Below are positions 24,657 through 37,868 of a DNA stretch of 64,000 nucleotides, piece after piece (positions within the stretch are counted from its first letter, which is position 1; each line of letters opens with the position of its first letter). The position numbers and the translations under genes are program-made. The DNA is from Linnemannia hyalina (taxonomy: Eukaryota > Mortierellomycota > Mortierellomycetes > Mortierellales > Mortierellaceae): the NCBI GenBank assembly GCA_019671135.1, contig JAHRHY010000018.1, forward strand, positions 682,001 through 746,000. The letters are read 5' to 3'. The notes under the pieces were generated by a model. The model did not search any database, was not told the DNA's origin, and was given only the letters and a program-made list of their open reading frames with translations.

Positions 24657-25312
24657 ATGGGGAGGACATCTAGCAAGAAAGCCAGCATGGAATTTCAATC
24701 TGACAGGAGAAACAGGATATCTTTTTTTTCTTTACATTTTCTTCTTCCGACATTGTTTTACTTTCCACTTTCTTCTTGTTCCTTCTCCCTCTTTGGTGCA
24801 TTGGAATCCCCGGACCTTTTTTGATACCCTCCGCGACGCGATCGACAATTGACATCTCTCTTTCTCTCTCTCTCTTACTTGGACATATCTCTCACAACAA
24901 ACAACAAACAACAAACAAAACAACACTTTCAATTGAAATTCAAAACCTATTTACAAAATACAGCAAAAAACAATATGAAAAAAAAACCCTTCTACATGTG
25001 CTTCTACCTTTTCTTTCCTTCCCCTTGTACCATTTTCACTTCTTTTCTATTGCCCCCCACGCGTCCTTCCCTTGGATATAAAAAAAAATATAATATTAGT
25101 ACCCCCTTCTTTGTTTCTGCGCAGGACATGTCTTGCAGATAAAAAGTATTACTCTTTTGGTTTAAAATAAAAATAGAGGTTTTCGTTGCATTGCATTGCA
25201 TTGCATTTATCTTTATGAGAGAGAGAGAGAGAGGGGGGTGCTTGGCAATATGAATAAGCAAGACTGCGGTGTGTAAAAAAAAAAAAAAGATAGTAAATGC
25301 CGGTATGGCGGT
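24657..25312. other. Convergent intergenic region with (GCATT)n and GA tracts
   Basis: Space between the converging mitofusin and membrane glycoprotein genes. It holds A/T-rich 3' flanks, about four tandem GCATT units near 25185-25207 and a short GA run near 25217-25232. No gene seen. Confidence 0.6.
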
Positions 25313-26767
<1,455 letters not shown>

Positions 26768-29700
26768 GGTATGGTTTGTTGTATTCTGAATGGGAAGTGG
26801 AGAAGAAAATAGTTTGTGTTCAGGAATATTGACGCGTGGTGGCTTGATTTATCATGGGTTCCACAAGGAAAAGAAATAAAAAGTGAGGAATGAGATGGTG
26901 GAGATGAGGAAGAGAGGAAGGAGAAGAGGAATGAAATGAGGATGGTGGACAATGAGAGTAAGTGGAGGAAAGTGGACAAAGAGAGTGAGTGGAGGAAAGA
27001 GAGAAAGTGAAGGGAAAAGTGGGTAGAGAGAGAGAGAGAGTGTGTGTGTGTGAGTGAGATGGAAGGAGGCAGAGAAGAGAAAGGAGGAAAGAGAAGAGAG
27101 AGTCGACTGCTCATGAAAGGAGATATCATGTACCCCTTGACTCCTTGGACATGAAGGGAAGGGCTCACTCAGTCATCGGGAACGCAATTAAGACGGACAA
27201 CAGTAAACAGGTCATGTTATGAAAGAAAGAAAAAAAAAGAAAGATTGGGTTTTTGTTGCTACTGTGCATGGTGTTGTTGTTGTTGCTGTCGTTGCCGTGC
27301 CGGTTAAGTCAGTTGCCGACAACATCCCTCTCCTTCCTTCCTTCCTTTCATTCCAGCAGGACTCACTTCCTTTCATTCAAGTCCGCGCCCCTCTTTCCGA
27401 CATTCAATAAAGCCCCTTGACCTTGGTTGTTCCTGAATCAAAATGCCTTTACCGTCCTTGTTCAACTCACACTATCCTCTGTTCAGGAACAGAGAACTAA
27501 AGGGTGTCTCTAACCTTCTTTATCATCTTTTATTCGTTACCCACAGCGCTACAATGGCTCACCTTGTGTGAACCAGGCTAACTAGCTCTGAGAAATAATG
27601 GCTAGTAGAGATTCCCACGATTTGGAATGAATGCAAAGACAGAGTTCGAACAGAGCCAAGTTGGAACAATGTCTAGCTCCCATAACGTTGGATAGCTCAA
27701 TATTGAAAAGCAACCACGAGTGCGAGAGATGGGTACTGAGAAGAAGAATGGACGGGTGACTGTTGTTGCAAAGAGCAGAGATATGGTCCATTTGTCTATG
27801 CCGCACATATCTCCCTGATAAAAATCAAAAATAGTAAACAAAAAAACATGGCGTAAACAGACGGATAGGCGGACAAGGGAAACCGACGTGAGAAATAGAG
27901 AGATGAAAGGGGGAAACGTGTGCGGGTCTGGAACCCGCCCTTCGGTGCCGTCTATCTCGATTCTCGAAAATACACCCTTGTCTTATGCTCTCACAGATGA
28001 ACATATCGCCAAAAGGCTCAAACGTATCCAACTGTCCGCCTCATTTACTTCTTTCGTACGTTCTTCTCTACCTATTTCCTTCAAGACCTTATGCTATTTG
28101 CTCATAGCTAACGCTCAGTGGAGAAGAGGCGACTACGGTCGTATATAGGGGACAACCATTGCTCTTTCATCTTTTTCTTTGTTGAATGGGTTTCCTTCCA
28201 CCGTCCCGATCTAGAAGCTCTCTTCCAGGAATCTGGTATAAAAACGGCATGTCCATTTCTCTTGCTCTACTTTTATTTGCCTTCAATCTTTGCTAATTGG
28301 TATCCACTCCAACCATGGCAACCTTAACCCCTGAAAGCCGTCAAATACCCGACTTTCTTATTCACTATCCTCATATTGCTTTATTTCCAGCATTGAGAGC
28401 AAGCTCGTTGAAGAAGAAAGAGGAAGGTAATGATGTAATAGGTTGTTTATTGCGGACACGCATGGACCAGGGCTTTGGCCTAATTGGTTTCTCAATGGTT
28501 TATATTAGGTCCATGGGCAAGGTTGCTAGGTGTGCGTATGCGGTGCGTAAAGTATAAGTATCCTACGTATAGTATCGTGCATACAGTATAGTTCATTGCG
28601 TTGGTTTGTTTGCTTAAAGCCAGTAGATTATATGCGTCCTAGTAACTTCAGCAGCAGCCGCGAAAAAAAAAACACAAGAAAGTATGGCGATCGTAGTTTA
28701 TTTCACGCGGCAACCGTGATATGTTTGTTTGTGAATTTGTCCATCTTGAAAAAAATAGTTGTGTTCACGACCACCTTGTCCATTCAAAGCCACTCCAACA
28801 AGGCACATATCTATTGCTAAGCAGCATTACACGAAGAAAAACAACACTATGCACGCACGTACACAGACTTGTACATTTCAACGTTCATGGTCGAAATGAA
28901 CCTCAATTTCGAAATATGTACCTTTTTTCACACCTTACAGGGAAGGAAGTAGTTGATTTCCTCTCTTGTGATTCCTATACCATGCTTCGTTTCATGTCAA
29001 TACTTCTGGGCATACCTGCATTCATTTTGCCTTGTCAGTCAGTCAAGCTGCCAGCCAACCCTCGGTCTACGGAAACATTGGGTGAGTAAAGTAAACATTG
29101 TTTGTTGTGGTCAGCGAACGAGAAGGAAAAAAAGGAAAGGATGGATCACAATAGTCAGTTTAGGTTATTTCCTCCTGCTGTAGGTTCTTTTCGCATGTGC
29201 GTGTGGAGAAAAGAGATTGTGGAGCGGGCTGGGCGGACAAAGGGTTTTTGGAAAAGAGAAAAAAAGAGTGGAAGGTCAACAAAAACATAACGTGAACAAT
29301 TTTTTAGATCGTGAAAGATGGTTGTTGTGTAACGCGGCAGAGGTAAATAACGTACACAAAGGCATGAACAATGGGGAGAGGAGTCAATTGCCCCAAGAAG
29401 TGCTTTGCTTTGAAAGGTGGACAGAGATGAACGATGTGCCCTGTGGAAAATGTAAAAGGGGGCGAAGGATGGAAAGTGAAGGGGGTTGGGAGGTCAAGAG
29501 AGGTGTGAAAATAAAGAGAGAAAAATGGCTCCTAAAGGGTCAGAGGTAAGGCAATGAACAGATATCCACCAGGAAGCAAATGCTGACAACTGAGGAAGGA
29601 GCAGTAAGAAGGAATCGTAGGCAGGCAAGTGTATGGTTGTCGGTCTGAGTGCGGAGAGGATGAGAGAGATGGCGATGACGATGACCGGAGAGTGGCGGTG

Positions 29701-31021
29701 AGAGGATTGTATGGGATCTTGTATAATCTCGCGTGGAAAAGGGCATTGTATCTCAACCATCTTTTTCTCCCGTTGAGCTAGTTTTCGTCACTTCAATAAT
29801 AACAATCGTCGACCTGTCGGTCTGTGTGTCGACTTCTAAAAAAAGTGCGTGCACGATGTAAGAGAGTGCGTGCGAGCACGAGCATTTTGCATGTTCCTTT
29901 CAGAGATATTTTTGTGGGGGGAGTGAAATGAGAGGGAGAAGAGAGAGTGAAAAATAGACATGAAGACCGCATGGCATTGCATGGCATCAAGCACCCAAGT
30001 ATCAAAAAAAAGAAAAGAAAATGAGAAAGGAAAAGGAGAGGAAGGAAGCCACATAGAATGCACAATGAAAGGATGAGCGGGAAAAGAAAAGAAAGAGAGC
30101 AAGTGTAGGGAAGTTGTTGGGGCAAAAAAAACCTTTTTTTCTTTCACAGAGATCGGACTTGAACTTCTCCATGTGAGAGCGAACAGTGACAAAGACAAGG
30201 GACATGAACTTGTAGAAACCTAGGCAGATGGACAGTCCATTGTCTCTTCTTTGTCGTGTGCCAGTAATTGAGATACATATGAATCCGTGGTAAACCATCA
30301 CTATGGATACTCTCATGTCATGAAGGCGGATAAGGATGTTTAATTAGATGGTGTACTGCACATGGTACCTGAATGCATTGGCTGTTGATTGGGCAAACGA
30401 CTGTTTACCACAGACAACTTGGTCGGAGACGAGACGAGGTTGTTGAATGGAGATGGCTGTGGTTGGTTAGCTTGGCTTTCGCTTTGGCTGCCTTGTTTGA
30501 ATGAAATCAAGGCAGCGACTGGTTGCAAGAATAAAACAGGGGTGAAGTACTGTAAGGAGACCGAGGGATGCCATAAAGTGATGTTGAGTGTCCTTCGGTC
30601 CGTGTCAAGGGATAGTGCCAATTGATACTGTGCAAGGGAGGAGAAAGTAGGAGAGGAAATGTCACTAGCCTCGTAGTTCAGCTTGCTAGCGAAGAAGAAA
30701 AGTTGCCCCAAGGGACAGCAAAAGAAAAGTCCGTCTCGGTCGGTCGGGGAGAGTAACAAGAGGCGAGGAAGCCGAGAGGGCGAACAGGGGGGCTGGGATC
30801 AAGGATAAAAAAATAAAATCATTTCTTGATTTCTCTCCTTTCCTCTTTTCTCTTCTCTTCTCTTCTCTTCCTTCTCTTCTTCTTTACCCTTCTTCTCGCT
30901 CTCCTCCCATACTCCCCACTCTCCTAACGACCCTCCCCCTCCTCCTTTCCCCTTCGACTTTCTTTCCTTCTCCTCTCCCTCTCCCTCTCCTTCCTCCATA
31001 TCGACAACAGCATAAAGAGAA
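26768..31021. other. Gene-poor intergenic region (4.25 kb)
   Basis: No conserved gene recognised on either strand. The first ~350 bp is purine-rich on +, so it is a CT-rich leader for the minus-strand glycoprotein. A TATA-like box and short leader at 28237-28315 precede a doubtful small open frame (see findings). The stretch 30799-31021 is the CT-rich leader of the next gene. The remainder is unassigned low-complexity sequence. Confidence 0.55.
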
Positions 31022-33916
31022 ATGTTTGGGTTCGGAAGTCGCATCCACGAGTCAGAGTATGTGAGCGATGCCGGTCTGGCTAACCTCCGTCTCTACAAGT
31101 ACGGCTGCGTCGACAAGTCGCCCGTCACCAAATACGTCCTCAGTCATTACTGGAACTGGGCCGTCACCCTCTTCCCCATGTGGATGGCGTAAGTATCCTT
31201 ACTTCTCTGTTCGAGCTGTTGTTTTTGTTGCTATTTGCGATTGGATTTACTTTTGTTCTTGTTTGTGTAAGCTCGCTCAGCCTTTGGAGTAGAAAAAAAA
31301 AGCGTAAAAGAGTCCACCCGACTGGTCCATCAGAGCCTTACTTCTCTTTTGGAGTGGGGTAGAAGTAGCGAGATGAGAAAAATGGGGTTGTTTGTTGTGA
31401 ACAGTCAGTCTGTTCAATTCAGCAATCAAGGAGGCTTCAGCGGGAATGCATCATCATCTCTTGGTTGTGGTCGCTCGGTCATCATCTGGAAGGAGGAACC
31501 ACGCACAGTTTACATCCCCGTCTCTCAGCACTACAAGGACAAGCGCTCGATTCGCCTTTTATTGTCCCCTTCACCCTGTTAACTCGGCGGAGTAGAACTG
31601 AACAGGCAGCAGTTACTTTTTTTTGCTCCAAAGCGGTTGAAGAGTGACTTTAGCAAGGATGGCGACGAAGGAAGAACTCTTGCGGACATAAACAAGAACC
31701 CTATTTACGGAGCGAACAGCAACAACAACAATAACAACAACAAGAAGAAGCAACAACAAGCAACAACAACAACAGCAGCAAGGCAGAATGGGTTGATGGA
31801 CTATTCAAGTGAACAGCGACGACAAGGCAGAGTGCGATACGGATCAATTGAAGCAGCAAGGATGCTTGGTTGTCGCTGGTTGTTTGTGGAGGGGAAGGAA
31901 TCGCTGTAAACAACAAATGACGGCAACAAGGAACAGCCCAAGTCATCTCTCACTTCACTAGTCCGAAAGTGCAAAAGAGAGATTGTGTGTGTTATTTTTG
32001 TGCATGTATATGACAGCCCTGGCCTTGGCAGAGGTGATCGCTTTGGCTCGCCTCTTTCTCCTTACACCATTGAACTTTGCACAATACCTAACCCATTGTC
32101 CTCTTTATGCAAAAATAGCCCCAACTTGATTACGCTGATCGGCTTTGGATTCGTGGTCTCGAACTTGTTCGTCGTCATGTACTTTGTCCCTGATCTGTAC
32201 TCCCCCGGCCCTACCTGGGTCTACTTCAGGTAACTCAACAACCCTCGTCGGTATCTATTTTTTCTCCCCAGCGATATTGAGTCGACATTGTCTCTCAGCC
32301 TATGCTTCACTTCATGCGGTCATCAGGAGCGGATTCACTGGTCTATGCAAAAACAAACACAGGCCGACCCGCAGGACAAAAAGGAGAGAGACGGCAGAGG
32401 ATTCAGAAAAGTAGTGGTTGTGCTATTTGTTACTGGGTTTCCCATGGACTCCTCGACAGGACTCTTCATCGAATGGAATGGGAAGAGAAGAAAAAAGTGC
32501 CACGGACCTTTTTTCCTTCCCCTTTCTTCTCCCCTCGGAATTATTACTTGTTCACGGTCGACTATCTCGGGACGAATCACTCTAAAACAAAGGAGAAAGT
32601 AAACAATGTCATGAAAGTGAGACGAATGATCATGATCTAACCCTGCGCCCTACTCCACTCCTCTTCGTCATCTTCGACAACAAATAGCTGCTCCATTGGA
32701 TTGTGGTTGTACTCGACTTTTGACAATGTTGATGGAAAGCAGGCTCGTCGCACTGGAACCTCGTCGCCCTTGGGAGAGTTGTTTGATCACGGATGTGACG
32801 CCTTGAACTGCTGCATTGGTTCCGTCAACCAGGCCGCCTGTATGTCGATGGGTCACTCCTGGTACTCGGCCTTCCTCTTGCTCCTTACCACCCTCCCTTT
32901 CTTCCTGTCCACCTGGGAGGAGTACCACACTGGAGTCCTCTACCTCGGATATGTCAACGGTCCCACCGAGGGTCTTATCCTTGCCTGCCTCGTTATGGCG
33001 GTCTCTGGCTTTATGGGGCCTCTCTTCTGGAGATCTAACGCCGTCGCGCTCTTTGGCACCGGTTTTGGCATCATCCCCGACGACTGGATTCTCTTGGACC
33101 TCATGGTTGCCGGTATGACCATCCTCATGGTTGTCGGTCACATTCCCCCTTGGTAAAAATCAGCGATTCTTCAGTTCCTGTGAACAATACTGTTACTACA
33201 ATAATGATATTGACTAATCCTCACTCTTTCATGCCTATAGCTTGATTGCTGTGTACAAGTCATGCAAGGAGCAGAACAAGTCGGTCATTGCTGCCTACTC
33301 TGAGCTTTTGCCTATGTCATTGTTCCTTGTCAGCGCCTATGCCTGGCTCTCGTCTCCTTACTCGTACATCTTCCAGGAGCAGCACTTTATCCTCTTTGCT
33401 GTCACCATCGGCATTGTCTTTGGTCGCATGGCCACCAAAATCATCTTGGCCCACGTCACTAAGAGCGCCTTCCCTTACTTCACCGTCCAGTTGATTCCCC
33501 TCATCTTTGGAGCCTTCATCACCAACGCCCCAGTGCTGTTCGGATGGGACCCCATCTTCACCGCGGAAACCGAGTACTACTTCCTTTGGGCCTACTTCAT
33601 CTTTGTCGCAGTCGCCTATGCCCAATGGGCCGTTGTTGTCATTGACAGGTTCTGCACCTACCTTGGCATCAAGTGCCTGTCTATTCCCAGACCCAAAGGT
33701 TTGTGATCCCCTTCTTTTGCTTTTTTTAATGTCGCGTTTTATTTACTTGACAATGTTTGACAAGCGGGCCATGGATATCACCGAGGCGCCTTAAAACGTT
33801 GTTTGTTTGAGGTCTAAAATATCTCATGCGTTTGTTTTTCGCTTACCCTTGTAGCGCAGCAATCTGAGGAAGAAGAGGGACTCATCGGAAGCGCTCCCCG
33901 CAACCACCAGGATTAA
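31022..33916 (+). CDS. CDP-alcohol phosphatidyltransferase (choline/ethanolamine phosphotransferase)
   Basis: Predicted 420-aa ER membrane enzyme of the Kennedy pathway, transferring phosphocholine or phosphoethanolamine from CDP-alcohol to diacylglycerol. Exons are 31022-31188, 32119-32229, 32688-33152, 33241-33698 and 33855-33916. The catalytic CDP-alcohol signature DG-x2-AR-x8-G-x3-D-x3-D is complete: VDGKQARRTGTSS then LGELFDHGCD, with Asp108, Asp126 and Asp130. The protein opens with LRLYKYGCVDKSPVTKY, then PNLITLIGF, both typical of CPT1/EPT1. Hydrophobic spans follow through exons 3 and 4. The last exon adds an acidic, soluble tail (QQSEEEEGLIG). Introns 1 (930 bp) and 2 (458 bp) are unusually long; intron 1 contains CAA-rich repeats near 31722-31780. 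I cannot tell choline from ethanolamine specificity. Confidence 0.93.
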
Positions 33917-34371
33917 AATAACGAGATTTGACGATTCAAAGAGGACACTTTTGCCTCACAAAGAAAAGAAGCAGGAGTATTTTCTTTGTCTTCAAGATGA
34001 AGCAAGAAACAAAGACCTGCGCACTTGTGATGCGATGTTTTTTCTAGCTTTTTCTTTAGACTATACCTTTACTTCGTTTTTTTTTTGTTCATTCTCGGCC
34101 ATCTAATATTTATTTTGTTCATGTAATATTATCCATTGGCACATTCACAGGAGGTGCTTGTTTGCGTTTTTTTCATAAATAGTTTTCATCTTTTCTTGCT
34201 CTATAAACAATTATTTTCTTTCACACACAAAAAGGATATCTTGATGGTGAAGCATTGGTGTTAATAAGTGGATTGATTTCATACCACTTTGAGGAGAAAG
34301 TTCCTCCTCCACCTCAAATTAGGTATCACAAGGTGATAAAAGCCACACAACATTAATGGCAAACTGTAAGG
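33917..34371. other. 3' flank of the phosphotransferase and upstream boundary of the F-box array
   Basis: A/T-rich 3' flank with poly-T runs. A short inverted repeat TATCAC-AAG-GTGATA lies at 34324-34338. No gene. Confidence 0.6.
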
Positions 34372-35245
34372 AGCACGATCCTCTCGGGTTCAGGATTCAG
34401 GATTCGCTTCCGCCACAACAAATCATAAAGTTCAGCTACAGCGGCATCCTCTCAGCCTTCAACATTCCAACTCTCAACGCCTCCGTTCTACAACACTCGA
34501 CATCCCTACGAGAGATTCGCCTCGCCAGAGCCGACGGCCACTGCTACATCTCTGCCTCCACCATCCTCAAAGAGTGTCGGACCTGGAGAAATTCTGTATT
34601 CCGTTCCTCCACGACGGTGGACTCTTTTTACCCTCGGATGACACTCTGGAGCACCCTTGAGGCTGTAACAAGTCGACTCACCTTACCCTCGCGATCAGTG
34701 GGTGCGAGCTGCCTGATGAGCCTGGAGTCCAACCATACTATCGTCAACTAACTCCCATCACCCTTACCGAGGACGAGACCCAGCATTTCGCCCGACTCGA
34801 GGAGCTGCACAGGAGGATAGGAGGACTAAAGGGGTTACGGGAGCTGGGTCTGCATATGCCATCATTCAACGAAGCCGGCGAGGTGGATATCTCTTGCTTA
34901 GACGATCCAATGTTGTTCCCGACCATGTTGAACCTCGAGGATGCACGGAGGGGTCGACCAGGATTTCTTCAGCATCTTTTGGGATTGAAGAAACTGGAAA
35001 CGCTTCGAGGATTGGTCTGTGTATGGTCGGACGAGACGGAGGTGATGATGGAATGGCCTGAAGCGGTATGGATCGACCAGAAAGTATGATTGGCCGACTA
35101 AAGTATGTTGGTTTCTTTCATGAAGAGGAGCTTGTTAGTGCACCGTTTGCCTGGCTTGCGAATAGGCGGCAAGGGGGTGTTCATGATGATGTGGAGGAAC
35201 TTCGTATTGTGGCAGATAAGTACGACGACGATGCCGAGTAGAGTG
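34372..35245 (+). pseudogene. F-box/LRR family pseudogene 1 (5'-truncated, frameshifted)
   Basis: Only the C-terminal part of the family is left. It opens with SLPPQQIIKFSYSG, equivalent to SLPPQQITEFVYRG in the intact copy at 40036, then LQHSTSLREIRL and STILKECR. The frame then shifts by one and homology continues as DDTLEHPWGC, GCELPDEPGVQPYYRQ and PITLTEDETQHFARLEELH, and on to FNEAGEVDISCLDDPMLFPTMLNLEDA and RPGFLQHLLGLKKLETLRG. A stop falls at about 35087 before the expected C-terminus. There is no F-box and no family-like start. An AATAAA follows near 35285. Confidence 0.85.
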
Positions 35246-35848
35246 AGAGGGAAGGTTGGTATTGTGTAGAAATGTATGCCCTAAAATAAACGTCTTTTAT
35301 CTCTTTCTCTAATTTTTTCCCGCTTTGCGCTTCAAACGCACGAACAGTCTTTTTATTGTGTTGATGACCCTTCAAGCACGGCATTCACCTACCACCATTT
35401 CGACCTCGACCTCGACCACTTAGGACCAGCTCATCGACATACTAGAGTTACACGGGCTTCTGCTGACGAGCTCCTTCTTCTTTCACTCAAAAAGTTATCG
35501 TCGATCATTAGAAGGTCGAGCCTACATCAAGGCATCATAGCCTTCTCTGTTTTGATATTGGCATCGATCTCAGGTACCCGTCACCGATCACTTTGTTTCA
35601 CTGATCACAAAGAGCTTTTAATCAAAGAAAAAATCTCTGGTAACAGCTCCTGCAGCTCGAATAGACATTACGATAAACATAAGTAACAGAGAGGGAAAGG
35701 TATCCCTTCGATTGTTTCTGGTTGTTTAAACAACCAGATTTTTTTTTTGATATGGTCAGTCACGCATACAAATCATAAAATAAAAAAAAGGTTCCTGCTG
35801 ACTCCGTTTTGCGATCATTCACAAACTCAATGCGCATTACTCGCCACC
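35246..35848 (+). other. Intergenic spacer with a perfect 22-bp palindrome
   Basis: Spacer between pseudogene 1 and the first intact F-box gene. A perfect 22-bp palindrome with GTTTAAAC at its centre spans 35717-35738, followed at once by a T tract, 111 bp before the ATG. No gene recognised in the rest. Confidence 0.7.
35717..35738. repeat. Perfect 22-bp palindrome upstream of F-box gene 1
   Basis: The sequence is identical to its own reverse complement over 22 bases (arms TCTGGTTGTTT / AAACAACCAGA), with a T9-10 tract immediately after. Function unknown: it could be a dimeric factor site, a hairpin terminator-like structure or a relic of an inverted-repeat element. Confidence 0.9.
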
Positions 35849-37720
35849 ATGTCGATCTCGACCGCCAGCGAGCAGTTCTTTGATATACCGGAGCTTCCTA
35901 GGCTTCTGACGGTGTTCCTCGACCGGAAGGATGTCTCGAGACTCGCCCGCACCAACCGCAGAATGAACAGTCTTTGCACACCCTCACTCTACACGAGCCT
36001 GGAGCGAAGTCACGGCATGGAGTGCAAGATTTGGGAGAGTTTACCGGCTCTGCTCGCACTTGCACGGAACGTCCAGCACGTCAGGAAGCTGGACACCGGA
36101 ATGGTTATGCTTACCTACTACTACAACTGCGCACTCGCTTTCGAGGAGCTTTACTCACGTACCTTGGGCACTCCACTCCCCCGACCCCCCTGGCTACCGC
36201 CCCTCGACATCCGCACATGCCAGGTGGTCGCTCTGCCTCCCATAACCCGCCTGTCGTCTCTTCGTTTAAACCTTGACCCTTTGGACGAAGGACCCCTTAC
36301 GATGCCCAGCGCCAGCGACTTTCGAGCGGCATTGCCTCAACTCTGTTGGGTTATGTCCCAAAACCCCGGCTTGACCCATCTGACCTTGACCTCGGTCCCA
36401 CTTCTGAGTCTTCGAGGCGGACGGATGTTTGCTAGAGCCCTTGCTGGACTGTCCAAGTTGAAGACGTTGTCACTCTGGATTTTTTGCAGGAATGACGATT
36501 GGGTTGAGCTATGGAAGTATATATTCTTTCGCCTCCCATCTTCGATCCGATGGCTATTCTTGAACTTCGAGAACTGTGAGAGGCATTCGCACTACCAAGA
36601 TGCACTGGAGGAAGTGGTGCACGCGAACGGGTGGAAGGGCGCGGAAGTGGAAGCGGTTGCTGAGCGACAGGAGCCATTGATTCATTTGGCGGACATGGTG
36701 TTTCTTGGCATGAGGGGGTACCGATGGGAGACGACGAACGATCTCCGTGCGATGTTGGCTCATTGCCCTAATCTCAAGAGATTGAATGGCGATATTAATC
36801 TTGCAGACCACGGCAAGATCGAAGCTCTTGGGCGATTTATTGCAGAAGGGTGTCCCAAGATCGAATGGCTAGGGTTTGGGATGGTCGAGTATGACGAGCG
36901 GTTATCGGTCAGTATCATGAGCTCATTGCCCGCACAAGTTGCCCGGTTGGAGTTGAGGATCGGGTCTCCCGAGTTCGACATGTCTGCGGTGAACTTGGCC
37001 ATCCATCGACACTCAACAACACTACGAGTGCTTCATCTCGAAGGACGCATAGGTGTCAATTGGTTCTCTGCCGCCACCATTCTCAAGGAGTGCGTTAACC
37101 TGGAAATCCTTGATGCCTCATGCAGGAAGACCGAGGGCCTCGTTATCCCCCTGGATGATGTTTTGGAACATCCTTGGGCCTGCACCAAGCTGAAGCAACT
37201 CATTCTCGCAATTGGAGGGTGCGAGATACCCTACGAGTCTGATGTCGAACCGTACTACCGTCGTCCAAACCCGATCACCCTTGACAAGGTCGAAGCTGAG
37301 CACCTCTCCCGACTGGAGGATCTGTACAAGCGGATTGGATCATTGACGGCGTTGGAGGAACTGGATCTGAAGATGGTGCCACTGGACGAGGACGGCGAGG
37401 TGGACTATGATGCATTGGATAATAACCACATATCATTCCCTGCGATGCTGAACCTACCTGACCCGCGGACAGGCATGCCAGGATTTCTTCACCACCTGGC
37501 TGGACTGGAGAACCTGAGGGTGATTCGAGGGTCGGTTTGGGCTGATACCGAGGAGACAGAGAGGACGATTGACTGGTTGGAGGTGACCTGGATGGAAAGA
37601 CACTGGCCTCTTCTCAAATACGCCGCGTTTTACCCCCTCTCTGCCAAACTGTCAGCGCCGTTCAAATGGCTGAGTGAAAGACGGGCCAATGGGAATCTTT
37701 GGCTTAAGGGTATTTGCTAG
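35849..37720 (+). CDS. F-box-like / leucine-rich repeat protein (array member 1, intact)
   Basis: Single exon, 623 aa. The N-terminus has a degenerate F-box (FFDIPELPRLLTVFLDRKDVSRLARTNRRMNSLCTPSLY, residues ~9-48), expected to bind Skp1 and act as substrate receptor of an SCF ubiquitin ligase. The rest is an irregular LRR/RNI-like solenoid with segments such as LPPITRLSSLRLNLD, NPGLTHLTLTSVPLLSL, LSKLKTLSLWIF, MLAHCPNLKRLNGDI, ECVNLEILDA and GLENLRVIRGSV. The start at 35849 has a strong CCACCATG context and begins just ahead of the F-box; the frame is open 34 codons further upstream. The best relative in the window is the gene at 40036, with three other copies decayed. Target and physiological role are not predictable from the sequence. 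Confidence 0.85.
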   Translation: MSISTASEQFFDIPELPRLLTVFLDRKDVSRLARTNRRMNSLCTPSLYTSLERSHGMECKIWESLPALLALARNVQHVRKLDTGMVMLTYYYNCALAFEELYSRTLGTPLPRPPWLPPLDIRTCQVVALPPITRLSSLRLNLDPLDEGPLTMPSASDFRAALPQLCWVMSQNPGLTHLTLTSVPLLSLRGGRMFARALAGLSKLKTLSLWIFCRNDDWVELWKYIFFRLPSSIRWLFLNFENCERHSHYQDALEEVVHANGWKGAEVEAVAERQEPLIHLADMVFLGMRGYRWETTNDLRAMLAHCPNLKRLNGDINLADHGKIEALGRFIAEGCPKIEWLGFGMVEYDERLSVSIMSSLPAQVARLELRIGSPEFDMSAVNLAIHRHSTTLRVLHLEGRIGVNWFSAATILKECVNLEILDASCRKTEGLVIPLDDVLEHPWACTKLKQLILAIGGCEIPYESDVEPYYRRPNPITLDKVEAEHLSRLEDLYKRIGSLTALEELDLKMVPLDEDGEVDYDALDNNHISFPAMLNLPDPRTGMPGFLHHLAGLENLRVIRGSVWADTEETERTIDWLEVTWMERHWPLLKYAAFYPLSAKLSAPFKWLSERRANGNLWLKGIC

Positions 37721-37868
37721 AAGAGTGGCCACTTTGCCCACAAGGGATTTTTTATTATTAAACACCATGTGGTTGCCACAAACGCAGCAGGAACAGGCAA
37801 GAAAAAAAGAACGACAGGTGATTCCTCGTTCAACATCTTCCATTCATTCACTTGCCAACGCCACCACC

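Noticed and set aside
23265..24698. 477-codon antisense open frame
   Set aside because: It lies exactly over mitofusin exon 2, whose sense frame has clear GTPase and membrane features; it is a codon-bias shadow.
27582..27841. Minus-strand open frames with LRR-like wording (FFFSVPISRTRGCF, YPTLWELDIV)
   Set aside because: The resemblance to F-box/LRR proteins is too weak and frame-switching; no match to the array family blocks.
34356..34751. Open frame starting at 34356 as a separate gene
   Set aside because: It is the first part of the 5'-truncated F-box relic; homology continues in another frame after about 34580.
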